64,000 nt of DNA, from assembly GCF_000508085.1 (NCBI RefSeq), contig NZ_KI669560.1:2726254-2790253 (forward strand). Reading direction: 5' to 3'. The translations under genes and the position numbers were made by a program. Below, in pieces: positions 35,557-45,032 of this stretch. The notes beneath the pieces are model-generated. The model was not told where the DNA came from and searched no databases. It worked only from the letters and a program-made list of their open reading frames with translations. The stretch comes from Sediminibacterium sp. C3 (GTDB lineage: Bacteria; Bacteroidota; Bacteroidia; Chitinophagales; Chitinophagaceae). The stretch's first letter is position 1, and the number at the start of each line of letters is the position of its first letter.

Positions 35557-38500
35557 ATGGAACATAAAAAAGAACATACAGGACTCATAGCCATGGCTAT
35601 GAAGTATAACAAAATCGTACTGTTACTCATCAGCACGTTTGTACTTTGCGGTTTTTTTGCACTGTACAAAATGCCCAAACAGGAGTTCCCGATTTTCACC
35701 ATCCGCCAGGGCGTGGTGGTAGGGGTATATCCGGGTGCTACGTCGGCAGAAGTGGAAGAACAGTTGACCAAGCCGCTTGAAAAATTTCTCTTTACCTACA
35801 AAGAAGTAAAGAAATCCAAAACCTACTCGCAATCGCGTGACGGCATTGTGTATGTGTTCGTGGAGTTGAATGATGATGTACAGAACAAAGATGAGGTCTG
35901 GTCGAAAATCAAGCACGGATTGTCCACCTTTAAGATGCAGTTGCCGTCCGGTGTTTTGGCACTCATTGCCAATGACGATTTCGGTGACGCTTCAGCATTA
36001 TTAATCGCACTCGAATCGGATACCAAAACCTATCGCCAGCTTAAAGATTATGTGGAAGCGTTGGAAAACAAGCTCCGCACGGTGGAATCGGTTTCTAACC
36101 TGCGACGATATGGTGTGCAGAACGAACAGTTGAGCATTTATGTGGACAAGGAAAAGGTAGCGAGTTACGGTATCAACATTTATAGTTTATATCAAACACT
36201 GCTGACCAAAGGAATGGTTGGGCCATCTGGGAATATAGATAATGACGAGATGGTGGTTCCAATCCATATTACACGGCCTTTTTCTTCCGAGCGTGATCTG
36301 GAAGAACAAATTGTTTATTCCGATCCGCAGGGAAATCATATCCGCCTCAAAGATGTGGCACAGGTAGTGCGTGAATACCCTGAAGCATCAAGCTATACGA
36401 TCAGCAATGGCAAAAAATGCCTGATCCTTTCCACCGAAATGCGAGAGGGCTATAACATCGTGCAATATGGTAAAGATGTGGAAGTGGTGATGAAAGCGTT
36501 TGAGAAAACATTACCGGATGACGTCAAGGTGTTCCGGATTGCCGACCAGCCGGAAGTAGTAGACGCCTCTATCAACACCTTTTTAAAAGAACTGGCTATA
36601 GCCATTGCCGCAGTGGTATTGGTGGTCATGTTCTTGTTGCCTATCCGTGTGGCAGGTGTTGCTGCTTCCACCATTCCTGTTTCGATTTTTATATCATTGG
36701 CATTGATGTATGCTTTCGGAATAGAGCTGAATACCGTTACGCTGGCGGCATTAGTAGTAGTCTTAGGTATGATCGTGGACAATTCTATTGTGATTGTCGA
36801 TAGTTACCTGGAAAAGCTGGATGAGGGAATCCCGAGATGGGATGCTGCCATAGAGAGTGCACAGGAATATTTTAAAGCGATATTGTCGGCAACGCTGGCT
36901 ATCGGGATTACGTTCTTCCCTTTTCTGTTCACCCTTACGGGGCAGATGTATGATTTCGTCCTGGCGTTCCCATGGACGATACTTATTACCCTGGGGGTAT
37001 CCCTTGCCGTTGCAGTACTCTTCGTACCCTACCTGCAATATTTGATTGTTACCAAAGGATTGCATTCGGAGCAGACCAAGGTCAAAAAGAACAAATCGTT
37101 CCTCGACTATGTACAGTTTGTGTATGATAAATTACTGGAGAAAGTATTTCAATTCCCCAAAACATCATTTCTCATAGGTGTATTGTCAGTTATCGGTGGC
37201 GTTGCCATGTTTATCAACCTGCCACTGAAACTTATGCCTGTTGCCGAGCGCAACCAATTTGCGGTGGAAATCTATCTGCCTCAGGCAAGTTCATTGGAGC
37301 AAACCGAAAAGGTAGCAAACGACATGAACCAGGTACTTGGCAAAGACAAGCGGGTAAAATCCATTACCGCGTTTATGGGTAGTGGGTCCCCACGTTTCCA
37401 GACAACTTATGCCCCTAAAATCGGTGGCTCAAACTTCGCACAATTCATCGTCAATACCGAGTCAAGCGAAGCAACAGAGGAAATCCTGGATGAATATGCT
37501 ACCAAATATGCCCATTATTATCCCAATGCCTTTGTAAAGTTCAAGCAATTGGATTACCAGATTGGCGTGGATGCCGATGTGGAAGTGCGACTAAGCGGCG
37601 ACAACATAGCCGACCTGAAGGAAGTTGCCGGAAAGATTCAATCAGCAGCCGGGAAAATGGACGAGCCGATACGGATCTATACCAACTACGAAGAAGTTTT
37701 GCCCGATATCCTCGTTGCATTGAATCCTGTAGAATCTAACCGTTTGGGCATAAGCGAAGGCATTCTGGGTGTAGGCTTGGCTTCACGTTTCGGCGGATTG
37801 CCCATTACCACCCTTTGGGAAAACGATTACCAGATACCTGTGGTGCTCAAATCGAAATGGGAACACAAAGATGCCGTGGCGGGAGACGTGGAAAACGAAT
37901 ACATTTCCGGATTGTTCTCTCCTGCCGTACCGTTAAGGCAGGTTGCCAAGGTAACTACCGAGTGGAACGAAGGGCAGATTGTTCGCCGTAATGGTGTACG
38001 TACCCTATCGGTTTACATTGATTTGAAACGTGGCGAAAAAGTAGGTGCCATGCAGACCAAAATCGAAAATCTGGTAAATGGTATGCAGGACGAAATCAAA
38101 GATAAAAATATCACGGTGACCTATGGTGGCGTAAAAGATTTTAACGATGAAACCATCCCTAAAATAGTATCGGCTTTAATAATGTCCATTGCTATTATCT
38201 TTTTCATTCTGGTATTCCACTTCAAAAAAGTAAGCCTGGCTTCGCTGGTATTTGCCTCTACCGCGTTCAGTATTTTCGGGGCGGCTTTCGGTATATGGGT
38301 CATGGGATTGGATTTCAGTGTTACGGCGGTGTTGGGCTTGGTAAGCCTGATCGGTATCATCGTGCGGAACGGTATTATTATGTACGATTATATCGAAGAA
38401 TTAAGGCACAAACACAATATGCCTGTTTTGGAAGCCTGTATAGATGCAGGGAAACGCAGGATGCGTCCTATTTTACTGACTTGTCTGGCAGCATCAATGG

Positions 38501-38661
38501 GGGTTATTCCAATGATTATCAGCAAAAGTCCACTGTGGGCACCAATGGGAACCGTCATCTTTTTCGGAACGCTGATATCCATGGTTTTTATTCTTACCAT
38601 GCTCCCGCTCATTTATTGGCTGGCGTATAAAAATGAAGGCCCTAAAAATGCAACGATATGA
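35557..38661 (+). CDS. RND efflux transporter permease
   Basis: This 1034-residue inner-membrane pump has the AcrB-type layout: TM1 at 20-37, a large periplasmic domain, TM2-6, a second periplasmic domain from about 555 and TM8-12 at the end. The proton-relay motif in TM4 reads GMIVDNSIVIVD, with Asn in the place of the second Asp of AcrB, as in several related groups. The substrate is unknown. The stop overlaps the patatin start by four bases (ATGA). The plasma of neighbours suggests lipid or amphiphile export, which is inference. Confidence 0.95.
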   Translation: MEHKKEHTGLIAMAMKYNKIVLLLISTFVLCGFFALYKMPKQEFPIFTIRQGVVVGVYPGATSAEVEEQLTKPLEKFLFTYKEVKKSKTYSQSRDGIVYVFVELNDDVQNKDEVWSKIKHGLSTFKMQLPSGVLALIANDDFGDASALLIALESDTKTYRQLKDYVEALENKLRTVESVSNLRRYGVQNEQLSIYVDKEKVASYGINIYSLYQTLLTKGMVGPSGNIDNDEMVVPIHITRPFSSERDLEEQIVYSDPQGNHIRLKDVAQVVREYPEASSYTISNGKKCLILSTEMREGYNIVQYGKDVEVVMKAFEKTLPDDVKVFRIADQPEVVDASINTFLKELAIAIAAVVLVVMFLLPIRVAGVAASTIPVSIFISLALMYAFGIELNTVTLAALVVVLGMIVDNSIVIVDSYLEKLDEGIPRWDAAIESAQEYFKAILSATLAIGITFFPFLFTLTGQMYDFVLAFPWTILITLGVSLAVAVLFVPYLQYLIVTKGLHSEQTKVKKNKSFLDYVQFVYDKLLEKVFQFPKTSFLIGVLSVIGGVAMFINLPLKLMPVAERNQFAVEIYLPQASSLEQTEKVANDMNQVLGKDKRVKSITAFMGSGSPRFQTTYAPKIGGSNFAQFIVNTESSEATEEILDEYATKYAHYYPNAFVKFKQLDYQIGVDADVEVRLSGDNIADLKEVAGKIQSAAGKMDEPIRIYTNYEEVLPDILVALNPVESNRLGISEGILGVGLASRFGGLPITTLWENDYQIPVVLKSKWEHKDAVAGDVENEYISGLFSPAVPLRQVAKVTTEWNEGQIVRRNGVRTLSVYIDLKRGEKVGAMQTKIENLVNGMQDEIKDKNITVTYGGVKDFNDETIPKIVSALIMSIAIIFFILVFHFKKVSLASLVFASTAFSIFGAAFGIWVMGLDFSVTAVLGLVSLIGIIVRNGIIMYDYIEELRHKHNMPVLEACIDAGKRRMRPILLTCLAASMGVIPMIISKSPLWAPMGTVIFFGTLISMVFILTMLPLIYWLAYKNEGPKNATI

Positions 38662-39437
38662 TTGTGAACAATAAAATAGGCGTTACACTTTCCGGTGGCG
38701 GTTTCAGGGGCATAGCTCATTTGGGCATACTACAGTATATGCTGGAGCTGGGTATAGAACCTGATGCCGTTTCCGGCGCAAGTGCCGGGGCACTGGTCGG
38801 AGCGTTTATAGCAGCCGGATATTCGCCGGAAGAAATTTTCCAATTTGCCAAAAAGGAACATTTTTTCAACTATAAGAGCGTATTAAAAGGTGGAGGATTA
38901 AGTACGGACAGTTTTGAAAAGATTATTCGCACCCATATTCCACACGATAGTTTTGAAGGCTTAAAAATACCACTTTATGTATCAGTTACCGACCTTACGA
39001 ATGCGCAATCCCTGATTTTCAACCATGGTAGCTTGTCTTTTGCCGTCAAGGCTTCCTGCTGCTTCCCATTGGTATTTCAGCCGGTTCTGTATGGTGAAGA
39101 TACTTATCTGTGCGATGGTGGTTTGCTGAATAATTTCCCTGTGGAGCAAATAAGGGCTTCCTGTAATAAAACCATCGGCATCAATGTCAATCCGCTTAAC
39201 AAACATCAGGGAAAATTCAGTTATACGGGGGTGGTGAGCAGGATTATCCGCATGGCCACATCCGGTATCACGGTAGATGGAAAAGCAGATTGTGATGTGT
39301 ATATACAACCCGATGAATTAAACGGCTACAGTACGTTTGACATAAGAAAGATTGATGAATTATATCAATTAGGATACGCTCACGCTCAGAAATTCGAAAA
39401 AGAATTTTTAACACTTAAAGAAATTAAGCAAGAATGA
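38658..39437 (+). CDS. Patatin-like phospholipase
   Basis: The 259-residue protein has the patatin signature: oxyanion loop SGGGFRGIAHLG, nucleophile Ser42 in GASAG, and the dyad Asp in CDGGLLNNFPV. The family hydrolyses acyl esters of membrane lipids. There is no signal peptide, so it is probably cytoplasmic or on the inner face of the membrane. It overlaps both neighbours by four bases, between pump and TolC genes. Tight coupling suggests it works with the efflux system, for example on fatty acids or lysolipids to be exported. Confidence 0.93.
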   Translation: MIVNNKIGVTLSGGGFRGIAHLGILQYMLELGIEPDAVSGASAGALVGAFIAAGYSPEEIFQFAKKEHFFNYKSVLKGGGLSTDSFEKIIRTHIPHDSFEGLKIPLYVSVTDLTNAQSLIFNHGSLSFAVKASCCFPLVFQPVLYGEDTYLCDGGLLNNFPVEQIRASCNKTIGINVNPLNKHQGKFSYTGVVSRIIRMATSGITVDGKADCDVYIQPDELNGYSTFDIRKIDELYQLGYAHAQKFEKEFLTLKEIKQE

Positions 39438-40780
39438 AAAAGGTAATCATAGCAATATTTGCATTGGGTTTTTCGCTTAGCGGATACGCCCAAACACACC
39501 TCACACTCGAACAAAGCAAATCGCTGGCTTTGCAGAACAACAGCAAAGTGAAAAACAGCGAACTAGAGGTAGGTGCCGCTCAGGAAATAAAGAAAGAGGC
39601 CTATACCAACTATTTTCCTAAAGTGAGTGCCACGGCAATGGGAATGCAGGCAATCGACCCGCTGCTGGAAATGAAAATGCAGGGTGGCAATCTGCCTGTT
39701 TACGATGGAAACCCTGCCAACCTGGGCAACGCTACACAATTTGCCTATATGCCCGATGTAAATATTGGTTTGTTCAACCAGATGGCATTAGGCTATATCA
39801 ATGTTTTACAGCCTGTGTATGCAGGTGGGAAAATCAAGACAGGCAATAAGATGACCGACCTGAATATTGAAGTAAAGCAAAAGCTGCAAAAATTGTCCGA
39901 GAACGAGGTGTTGCTTAAAACAGAGCAACAATACTGGCAGGTCATCGCTATTCAGGAAAAGCAGAAGACGCTCGATAACTATATCAAATTTCTGGACACG
40001 CTCTATAACCAGACCAATACGGCGTACAAAAATGGTGTCATCATCAAGAATGATGTATTGAAAGTGACCATTAAGCAAAGCGAATTGAAGGTCAATAAAA
40101 CCCAGTTGGAAAACGGAAAAAAATTATCCCTGATGCAGTTATGCCAGACCATAGGAATGGAATATGACCCCGAAATCATCTTGGATGATAATCTCAATGA
40201 CCTTTCCGTTCCCCAAACCTATTTCGTGTCCAATAGCGCGGTATTGCCCAACCGTGTTGAATACCAGCTTTTGGAAAAAGCGGTAACGGGTGCAAAGCTG
40301 GAAACACAATTGAAAAAAGGTGATTATCTGCCCACTTTCGGCGTAGGCTTGTCTGGCTATTACCTTGACCAGTTTGAAAGTAACCAGAAAGGCGCTTTTA
40401 ACGGAATGGTGTATGCTTCTTTGTCTGTTCCCATCTCTGATTGGTGGGGCGGAAAACACAAACTAAATGAGCTGAAGTATAAAGAAAAAATCGCGCAAAA
40501 TACGTTGAACGATAACAAAGGACTGCTTAACCTGCAAATGGAAAAAGCGTGGACAGACCTGACAGAAGCCGATAAGAAAGTGCACCTGATTGAAGAAACC
40601 TTGGCACAGACCATTGAAAACCTGAAAGTAAACCAGGACAGTTACAATAACGGCTTAATCCAGCTTTCGGATTTGTTGGAAGCACGGGCTTTGAAAGCTG
40701 AAACCGAAGATAAGCTCATCGAAGCGAAAAGCCAGTACAAAACAGCAATAACCAATTACCTGCTGGTAACAGGACGATGA
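39434..40780 (+). CDS. TolC-family outer membrane efflux protein
   Basis: The 448-residue channel has a signal peptide (GFSLSGYAQ) and two outer membrane efflux repeats with long helices (TLEQSKSLALQNNSKVKNSE and ENLKVNQDSYNNGLIQLSDLLEAR). It forms the outer membrane duct of the tripartite pump encoded upstream. It overlaps the patatin gene by four bases. Confidence 0.93.
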   Translation: MKKVIIAIFALGFSLSGYAQTHLTLEQSKSLALQNNSKVKNSELEVGAAQEIKKEAYTNYFPKVSATAMGMQAIDPLLEMKMQGGNLPVYDGNPANLGNATQFAYMPDVNIGLFNQMALGYINVLQPVYAGGKIKTGNKMTDLNIEVKQKLQKLSENEVLLKTEQQYWQVIAIQEKQKTLDNYIKFLDTLYNQTNTAYKNGVIIKNDVLKVTIKQSELKVNKTQLENGKKLSLMQLCQTIGMEYDPEIILDDNLNDLSVPQTYFVSNSAVLPNRVEYQLLEKAVTGAKLETQLKKGDYLPTFGVGLSGYYLDQFESNQKGAFNGMVYASLSVPISDWWGGKHKLNELKYKEKIAQNTLNDNKGLLNLQMEKAWTDLTEADKKVHLIEETLAQTIENLKVNQDSYNNGLIQLSDLLEARALKAETEDKLIEAKSQYKTAITNYLLVTGR

Positions 40781-40792
40781 AACATTAAGGAA

Positions 40793-41032
40793 ATGCCAGT
40801 CAATCAACATACCTATTGGTTCAGGGTTACATTCAAGGAAAAGCTGGATGAGTTTTGGTTTAGTGAAGACCTGCTGGAAATAAGCCCAAGATCAACGTGT
40901 GAATTTATCGAAAGCACTAATATTATTAAAATATCAAACACTTTGCTTTCCGTTCGAGAAATCATGAGAGTTTTAGAATATTACCGTGTCCAGCACGCAC
41001 AGCTATCCGATTGGGGCGAAGTGGATTTATAG
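40793..41032 (+). CDS. Small hypothetical protein in the efflux operon
   Basis: This 79-residue protein has no recognised motif. It is rich in aromatic residues at the start (HTYWFRVTFKEKLDEFWF) and helical at the end. It has no signal or membrane segment. Spacing is 12 bases after the TolC gene and 10 bases before the KAS III gene, so it is part of the operon. It may be a small partner of either neighbour. Confidence 0.6.
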   Translation: MPVNQHTYWFRVTFKEKLDEFWFSEDLLEISPRSTCEFIESTNIIKISNTLLSVREIMRVLEYYRVQHAQLSDWGEVDL

Positions 41033-41042
41033 TATAATAAGA

Positions 41043-42026
41043 ATGGATTTAAAAGCTAAAATTACGGCAACAGGTGGTTTTGTGCCAACGAACCGCAGAA
41101 CGAATAACTACCTGGCTAACATAACAGATACCAGTAATGAGTGGATTATTAAACGTACCGGGATAAAAGAGAGAAGAATACTTGCGGACGAGTTGGCTAC
41201 TTCGGATATGATTGTTCCGGCAATAGAAGATTTGATGAAAAATACGGATATGTCGTTGCAGGAAATAGACTGCCTTATCGTGGCTACCTGCACACCCGAT
41301 ATGCCTATGCCGTCCACGGCAAATATTGTCTGCCGCAAGCTGGGACTGAAAAATGTTTTCGGGTTTGATATTAATTCAGCCTGTACAGGATTTTTGTACG
41401 CCATTTCTTTGGGCGCATCGCTCATTGAGAGTAGAAAATACCGGAATGTGATTGTAGCAGGAGCCGACAAGATGAGCAGTGTGACCGATTTGCAGGACAG
41501 GAGAACCAATATCCTCTTTGGAGATGGAGCGGGTGCAGTGCTGTTGCAACTTTCTGATGATGAAACAGGCATACAGGACAGTCTGCTGTGCGGAAACGGA
41601 GATGGAGCGGAAATGTTGCTTATTGAAGGAGGCGGTTCTCTTTATCCTGCATCAATGGAAACATTGGGCAGCAGAAAACATTTTATCCGGCAGGATGGTC
41701 GTGCCGTATTCAGAAACGCCATTGAAAAGATGACAGCCGTTTCTAAAGCATTGCTGGACAAGAATGCACTTAGCATCGATAATGTTGACTGGCTTATTCC
41801 CCATCAGGCTAACATGCGGATAATTGAAGCGGTCGGGAAAGAATTGGGAATAGACGCAGGCCGTGTAATAAGCAATGTACAGTATTATGGAAATACAACG
41901 GCGGCCACTATCCCTTTATGTCTGTGGGATTATAAGGATAAATTCCAAAAAGGAGATTTGTTGCTTCTTACGGCATTCGGAGCGGGCTTTACCTGGGGCG
42001 CAACACTTTTAAAATGGGGAATGTGA
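41043..42026 (+). CDS. 3-oxoacyl-ACP synthase III (FabH-family KAS III)
   Basis: The 327-residue enzyme (start MDLKAKITATGGFVP) has the full FabH triad: Cys114 in DINSACTGFLYA, His in IPHQANMRIIEAVG and Asn in YYGNTTAATIPL. KAS III condenses an acyl-CoA with malonyl-ACP to begin fatty acid or polyketide-like chains. Located in an efflux operon after a patatin gene, it may be an accessory copy used to replace membrane acyl chains or make a special fatty product. I leave the symbol open because the main fabH of the cell is probably elsewhere. Confidence 0.9.
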   Translation: MDLKAKITATGGFVPTNRRTNNYLANITDTSNEWIIKRTGIKERRILADELATSDMIVPAIEDLMKNTDMSLQEIDCLIVATCTPDMPMPSTANIVCRKLGLKNVFGFDINSACTGFLYAISLGASLIESRKYRNVIVAGADKMSSVTDLQDRRTNILFGDGAGAVLLQLSDDETGIQDSLLCGNGDGAEMLLIEGGGSLYPASMETLGSRKHFIRQDGRAVFRNAIEKMTAVSKALLDKNALSIDNVDWLIPHQANMRIIEAVGKELGIDAGRVISNVQYYGNTTAATIPLCLWDYKDKFQKGDLLLLTAFGAGFTWGATLLKWGM

Positions 42027-42088
42027 GTTCAACAAGGAAATATTTTTTTAATCAGTTCATATATATTAATTATTTAAATTTTAAAACA

Positions 42089-42709
42089 ATGGGAAATTCA
42101 AAAGAAAATCAGAGCCCAATCTTGGTAAAGATTGCCAATCAGCTACTTAAAGACCAGCAGGAGCTGGATTCTTTAGCAGTACAGTTGTCGCTTGGTAAAG
42201 CCGAAGCAAAAGACAAATTTAAAGAGGTGAAAACAGAGTTTAGGGAAAAGTTGCAGGATCTAAAACACACACTTTCATCTGAATATAAGGACAGTCAAGA
42301 TTGGGTTAAGGAGACCAACGTTGCAATAGATGAATTTGAAAAAAACCTGGAGGAAAGTGCCGAAGAAGTTTTTGAGGAAAGTAAAGCAAATATCCTGAAA
42401 GCGGCAGAAAATCTAAAGGCACAAATAAAAAGAAATCCTACATCGGAGAAATTATTTCTTTTGTACACCACTTATTATGAGAAAGCGCAGTTACAGTTAG
42501 ATGTACTGGAACAAAACATACAGAATAAAAAAGCAGAATTGACCGATTCTTATAAGCATAGCATAGAGGAAGCCAAAAAATCCGCAAAGGCAATCATCGA
42601 TAAGCTCAATGACAAAAAAGAGGAAGCAGATTTTAAGACCGAAATCTTTAAGAAGGAAATAGGTCAAGTTTACGAGCATTTAAAAAAAGCAGTAAAAGCA
42701 CTTGGTTAA
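42089..42709 (+). CDS. Coiled-coil protein of unknown function
   Basis: The 206-residue product from the ATG at 42089 (MGNSKENQSPILV) is almost wholly helical, rich in K and E, with heptad patterns across residues 20-195. There is no signal peptide. An earlier in-frame ATG at 42014 overlaps KAS III and gives an unlikely N-terminus. The sequence resembles apolipoprotein-like or stress coiled-coil proteins. The next gene encodes a similar coiled coil with a lipoprotein signal, so the pair may work together inside and outside the membrane. Confidence 0.55.
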   Translation: MGNSKENQSPILVKIANQLLKDQQELDSLAVQLSLGKAEAKDKFKEVKTEFREKLQDLKHTLSSEYKDSQDWVKETNVAIDEFEKNLEESAEEVFEESKANILKAAENLKAQIKRNPTSEKLFLLYTTYYEKAQLQLDVLEQNIQNKKAELTDSYKHSIEEAKKSAKAIIDKLNDKKEEADFKTEIFKKEIGQVYEHLKKAVKALG

Positions 42710-42742
42710 GTTTCAAAAATCAACACTTTAAAAGTTTTAACA

Positions 42743-43234
42743 ATGAAAAAAACATTCTATGTAGTGGCTGCTTTAAGTTTTATGGTAGCAACCACCGGTT
42801 GTGGCAATAATTCCGGAGAACATCTGGACAATGCGAAACAACATGCCGAAGAAGCGGGTAAAGAGGTTAAAGAGGCCGTAAATGATGCCCGGGAAGAATC
42901 TGCCACAAGAGCTACGGCCGATTGGGAAAAATTTAAAACGGAATCTGATAGTTCCATTGTAGAAACCCAAAAGCGGATTGACGAACTAAAACTAAAAATA
43001 GAAAAAGCGGATAAGTCCCAAAAAGAAAGACTGAAGGCAAAACAACAAAAGTTGCAGCATGAACTGGATGCCGAGAAAGAAAAGCTCAGCCTTCGGTATT
43101 CCAAATTTGAAACAAAATCACAGCAACTGAGTGACAGTACAAAAGCTGTGACAGCAGCATTCAAACAAGAGTTTGAACATGATATGGAAAGGCTTGACAA
43201 GGCCATAAAAGTTTTTTTTGAAGATAAGCAGTAA
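42743..43234 (+). CDS. Coiled-coil lipoprotein
   Basis: The 163-residue protein has a lipoprotein signal with lipobox ATTGC (Cys near residue 20). A long charged coiled coil follows (about 30-160). No catalytic motif is present. It could brace the envelope in the periplasm. It is followed by a terminator hairpin, so it is probably the last gene of this transcript. Confidence 0.65.
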   Translation: MKKTFYVVAALSFMVATTGCGNNSGEHLDNAKQHAEEAGKEVKEAVNDAREESATRATADWEKFKTESDSSIVETQKRIDELKLKIEKADKSQKERLKAKQQKLQHELDAEKEKLSLRYSKFETKSQQLSDSTKAVTAAFKQEFEHDMERLDKAIKVFFEDKQ

Positions 43235-43243
43235 ATAATATAG

Positions 43244-43283
43244 AAAAAGGCGGCAATGCAACTGTTTGCTTCGCTGCCTTTTT
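43244..43283 (+). terminator. Terminator after the coiled-coil lipoprotein gene
   Basis: AAAAAGGCGGC (43244-43254) pairs with GCTGCCTTTTT (43273-43283) with one G-T pair and ends in a T-tract. It separates the efflux and coiled-coil genes from the cyclase gene. Confidence 0.75.
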
Positions 43284-43329
43284 CATATTCTAAAAAGAAC
43301 GTTCAAATGAAAAATGAGATGCATCCGGT

Positions 43330-44421
43330 ATGAAAAGGTTACAATTAAAAAAATGGAACTATAATAAAAAAATGTACAATTTGAAGGAATTGTTACTGAT
43401 TGCGTTCCTATGGATTGGAGCAGCTCTGCTATTTGTTTTCATTAAAATAAATGACCTTTCTGAATTTCGTCTTACAGAAGTCTATCAAGTGCAGCATTGG
43501 GTGTCCACTGTTCGTATTTATATCATTGCATTTCTGCTGTCAGGGCTGATTAGTATCCCTATGGGCATTATGCACCTTTTTGTTTATCCTGCCATCAATA
43601 AACAAAGTTTCGGTTTTATATTACGTATTAGATTGTTGAACATATTACTGCTAATAGTTTACTATTTCTTCATTTTTAATGGGAACCTGCACTCCTTTAA
43701 TTTCTCCTTGATAATGTCTATAAGTGTATATGCAGTATTGATAGAAAGTTTCATCACTATCATTCTGTTGTTAAAAAGGAATCTGGGAGTAGGCTTTTTC
43801 TCCGATTTTTTTAAAAGTAATTACCTAAACCCGAGTAAGGAAGAACGGGTTTTTATGTTCCTTGACATGATAGATTCCACGCCATTGATACAACATTTAG
43901 GATCCTATGAATTCAGTAACTTAATGCAGGACTGCTTTGCAGACCTTTCCGATGCAGTGATGGAATACAACGGAATAATTTATCAATTTGTGGGTGATGA
44001 AGCTGTAATAACCTGGAAAACAAAACACGGATTCAGGTTTAGTAACAGCCTTGATTTTTATTATTCGTACCTGTGCATATTGGAGTCAAAAAAGGACTAT
44101 TATACTCAAAAGTATGGTGTTTTGCCAAAGTTTCGGGCTGCTGTAAATAGTGGAGAGGTAACCATTGCCCTAGTCGGTGATATTAAAAGAGAAATAGCCT
44201 ATTACGGAAATGTATTGAACACGTGTTCGCGCATCCAGAAATTGTCGGATAACGGCCAAAACCAAATCATCATATCCGAAAGTTTTTTTAAGCATGTGCA
44301 ATACAGCGACAACTATTCCTTTCTTGCCTTAACTGATTTAAAACTGAAAGGAATCCCAGATATTAAAACGGCTTATGTGGTGAAACCCATCCGTACCAAC
44401 TTCAACCGCTCTGTGTTATAA
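43330..44421 (+). CDS. Membrane class III adenylate/guanylate cyclase
   Basis: This is a 363-residue protein. Four hydrophobic segments lie in the first 150 residues (about 20-38, 60-80, 92-115 and 125-148). The class III catalytic domain follows, with first metal Asp in FMFLDMIDSTPL, second in YQFVGDEAVITW, and GEVTIALVGDIKREIAYYGN, then VLNTCSRIQKL. The domain makes cAMP or cGMP, and some relatives make cyclic pyrimidine nucleotides. I cannot assign the base from the sequence. It may start at residue 15 (MYNLKELLL). It is followed 17 bases later by a small stress-like gene. Confidence 0.88.
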   Translation: MKRLQLKKWNYNKKMYNLKELLLIAFLWIGAALLFVFIKINDLSEFRLTEVYQVQHWVSTVRIYIIAFLLSGLISIPMGIMHLFVYPAINKQSFGFILRIRLLNILLLIVYYFFIFNGNLHSFNFSLIMSISVYAVLIESFITIILLLKRNLGVGFFSDFFKSNYLNPSKEERVFMFLDMIDSTPLIQHLGSYEFSNLMQDCFADLSDAVMEYNGIIYQFVGDEAVITWKTKHGFRFSNSLDFYYSYLCILESKKDYYTQKYGVLPKFRAAVNSGEVTIALVGDIKREIAYYGNVLNTCSRIQKLSDNGQNQIIISESFFKHVQYSDNYSFLALTDLKLKGIPDIKTAYVVKPIRTNFNRSVL

Positions 44422-44438
44422 CTAAAAAAAGAGGGAAG

Positions 44439-44960
44439 ATGGAAAAACTAATCACAATCATCTTTGAGGCAGAAGAGCATGCTATAGAAGCATCAAAAGC
44501 AATGGAGCAGTTGGCTGAAAACAAGGATATCGCCGTCGAAGAGTTATACATCCTTTATAGGAATGAACAAGGTAATATTATCATCAGAGATGCCCAAAAT
44601 CAGGAGATACCCCAATCTGTTATAAACACATTTGTCGGAGGTATCATTGGGATATTAGGCGGACCTCTAAATGTTTTATGGGGTTTGACCAACGGTGCAG
44701 TAGCCAAAAGGATAAGCAACCTGCTCCGTTACAGCAAAACATCAAAGATGCTGGAAAGGGCATCCAAAACTATTACAAATGGGAAGACAGCTATCGTTGC
44801 CCACATTGATGAATACTGGGAAATTCCCTTGAATATGGCAATGGAACCGTTTAATGTAGCTATCAAAAGGCTGAGCATAGATGAGGAACTGGGAAAATAT
44901 ATTCTTTGGAAGCAAAAGGCAATTGAGAAGAAAAATATAGCAAGCAAGAAAAAAGAGTAA
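44439..44960 (+). CDS. DUF1269-like putative membrane-associated stress protein
   Basis: The 173-residue protein has an alpha/beta N-terminal part (KLITIIFEAEEHAIEASKAM). A glycine-rich hydrophobic stretch follows (TFVGGIIGILGGPLNVLWGL, about 67-88), as in DUF1269 proteins, then a second alpha/beta half (KTAIVAHIDEYWEIPL). The lysine-rich C-terminus is probably cytoplasmic. It seems to form a transcript with the cyclase and the truncated antiporter. Its role is unknown. Confidence 0.6.
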   Translation: MEKLITIIFEAEEHAIEASKAMEQLAENKDIAVEELYILYRNEQGNIIIRDAQNQEIPQSVINTFVGGIIGILGGPLNVLWGLTNGAVAKRISNLLRYSKTSKMLERASKTITNGKTAIVAHIDEYWEIPLNMAMEPFNVAIKRLSIDEELGKYILWKQKAIEKKNIASKKKE

Positions 44961-45032
44961 TTGTAATCTCGAAAGAAACTATGTATTGGACAACGCTCAA
45001 AGTTTATTAATGAAATTTAGAAAAAAAATCCG

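Noticed and set aside
40986..41042. KAS III start at 40986
   Set aside because: It overlaps the small upstream gene and adds 19 residues not typical of FabH. The ATG at 41043 gives the standard start.
34498..44421. CBASS or Pycsar-type defence operon (patatin effector plus cyclase)
   Set aside because: The patatin gene is locked into the efflux operon and lies about 4 kb from the cyclase with a terminator between. The cyclase is a class III membrane type with its own helices, not a CD-NTase, and no separate effector is next to it.
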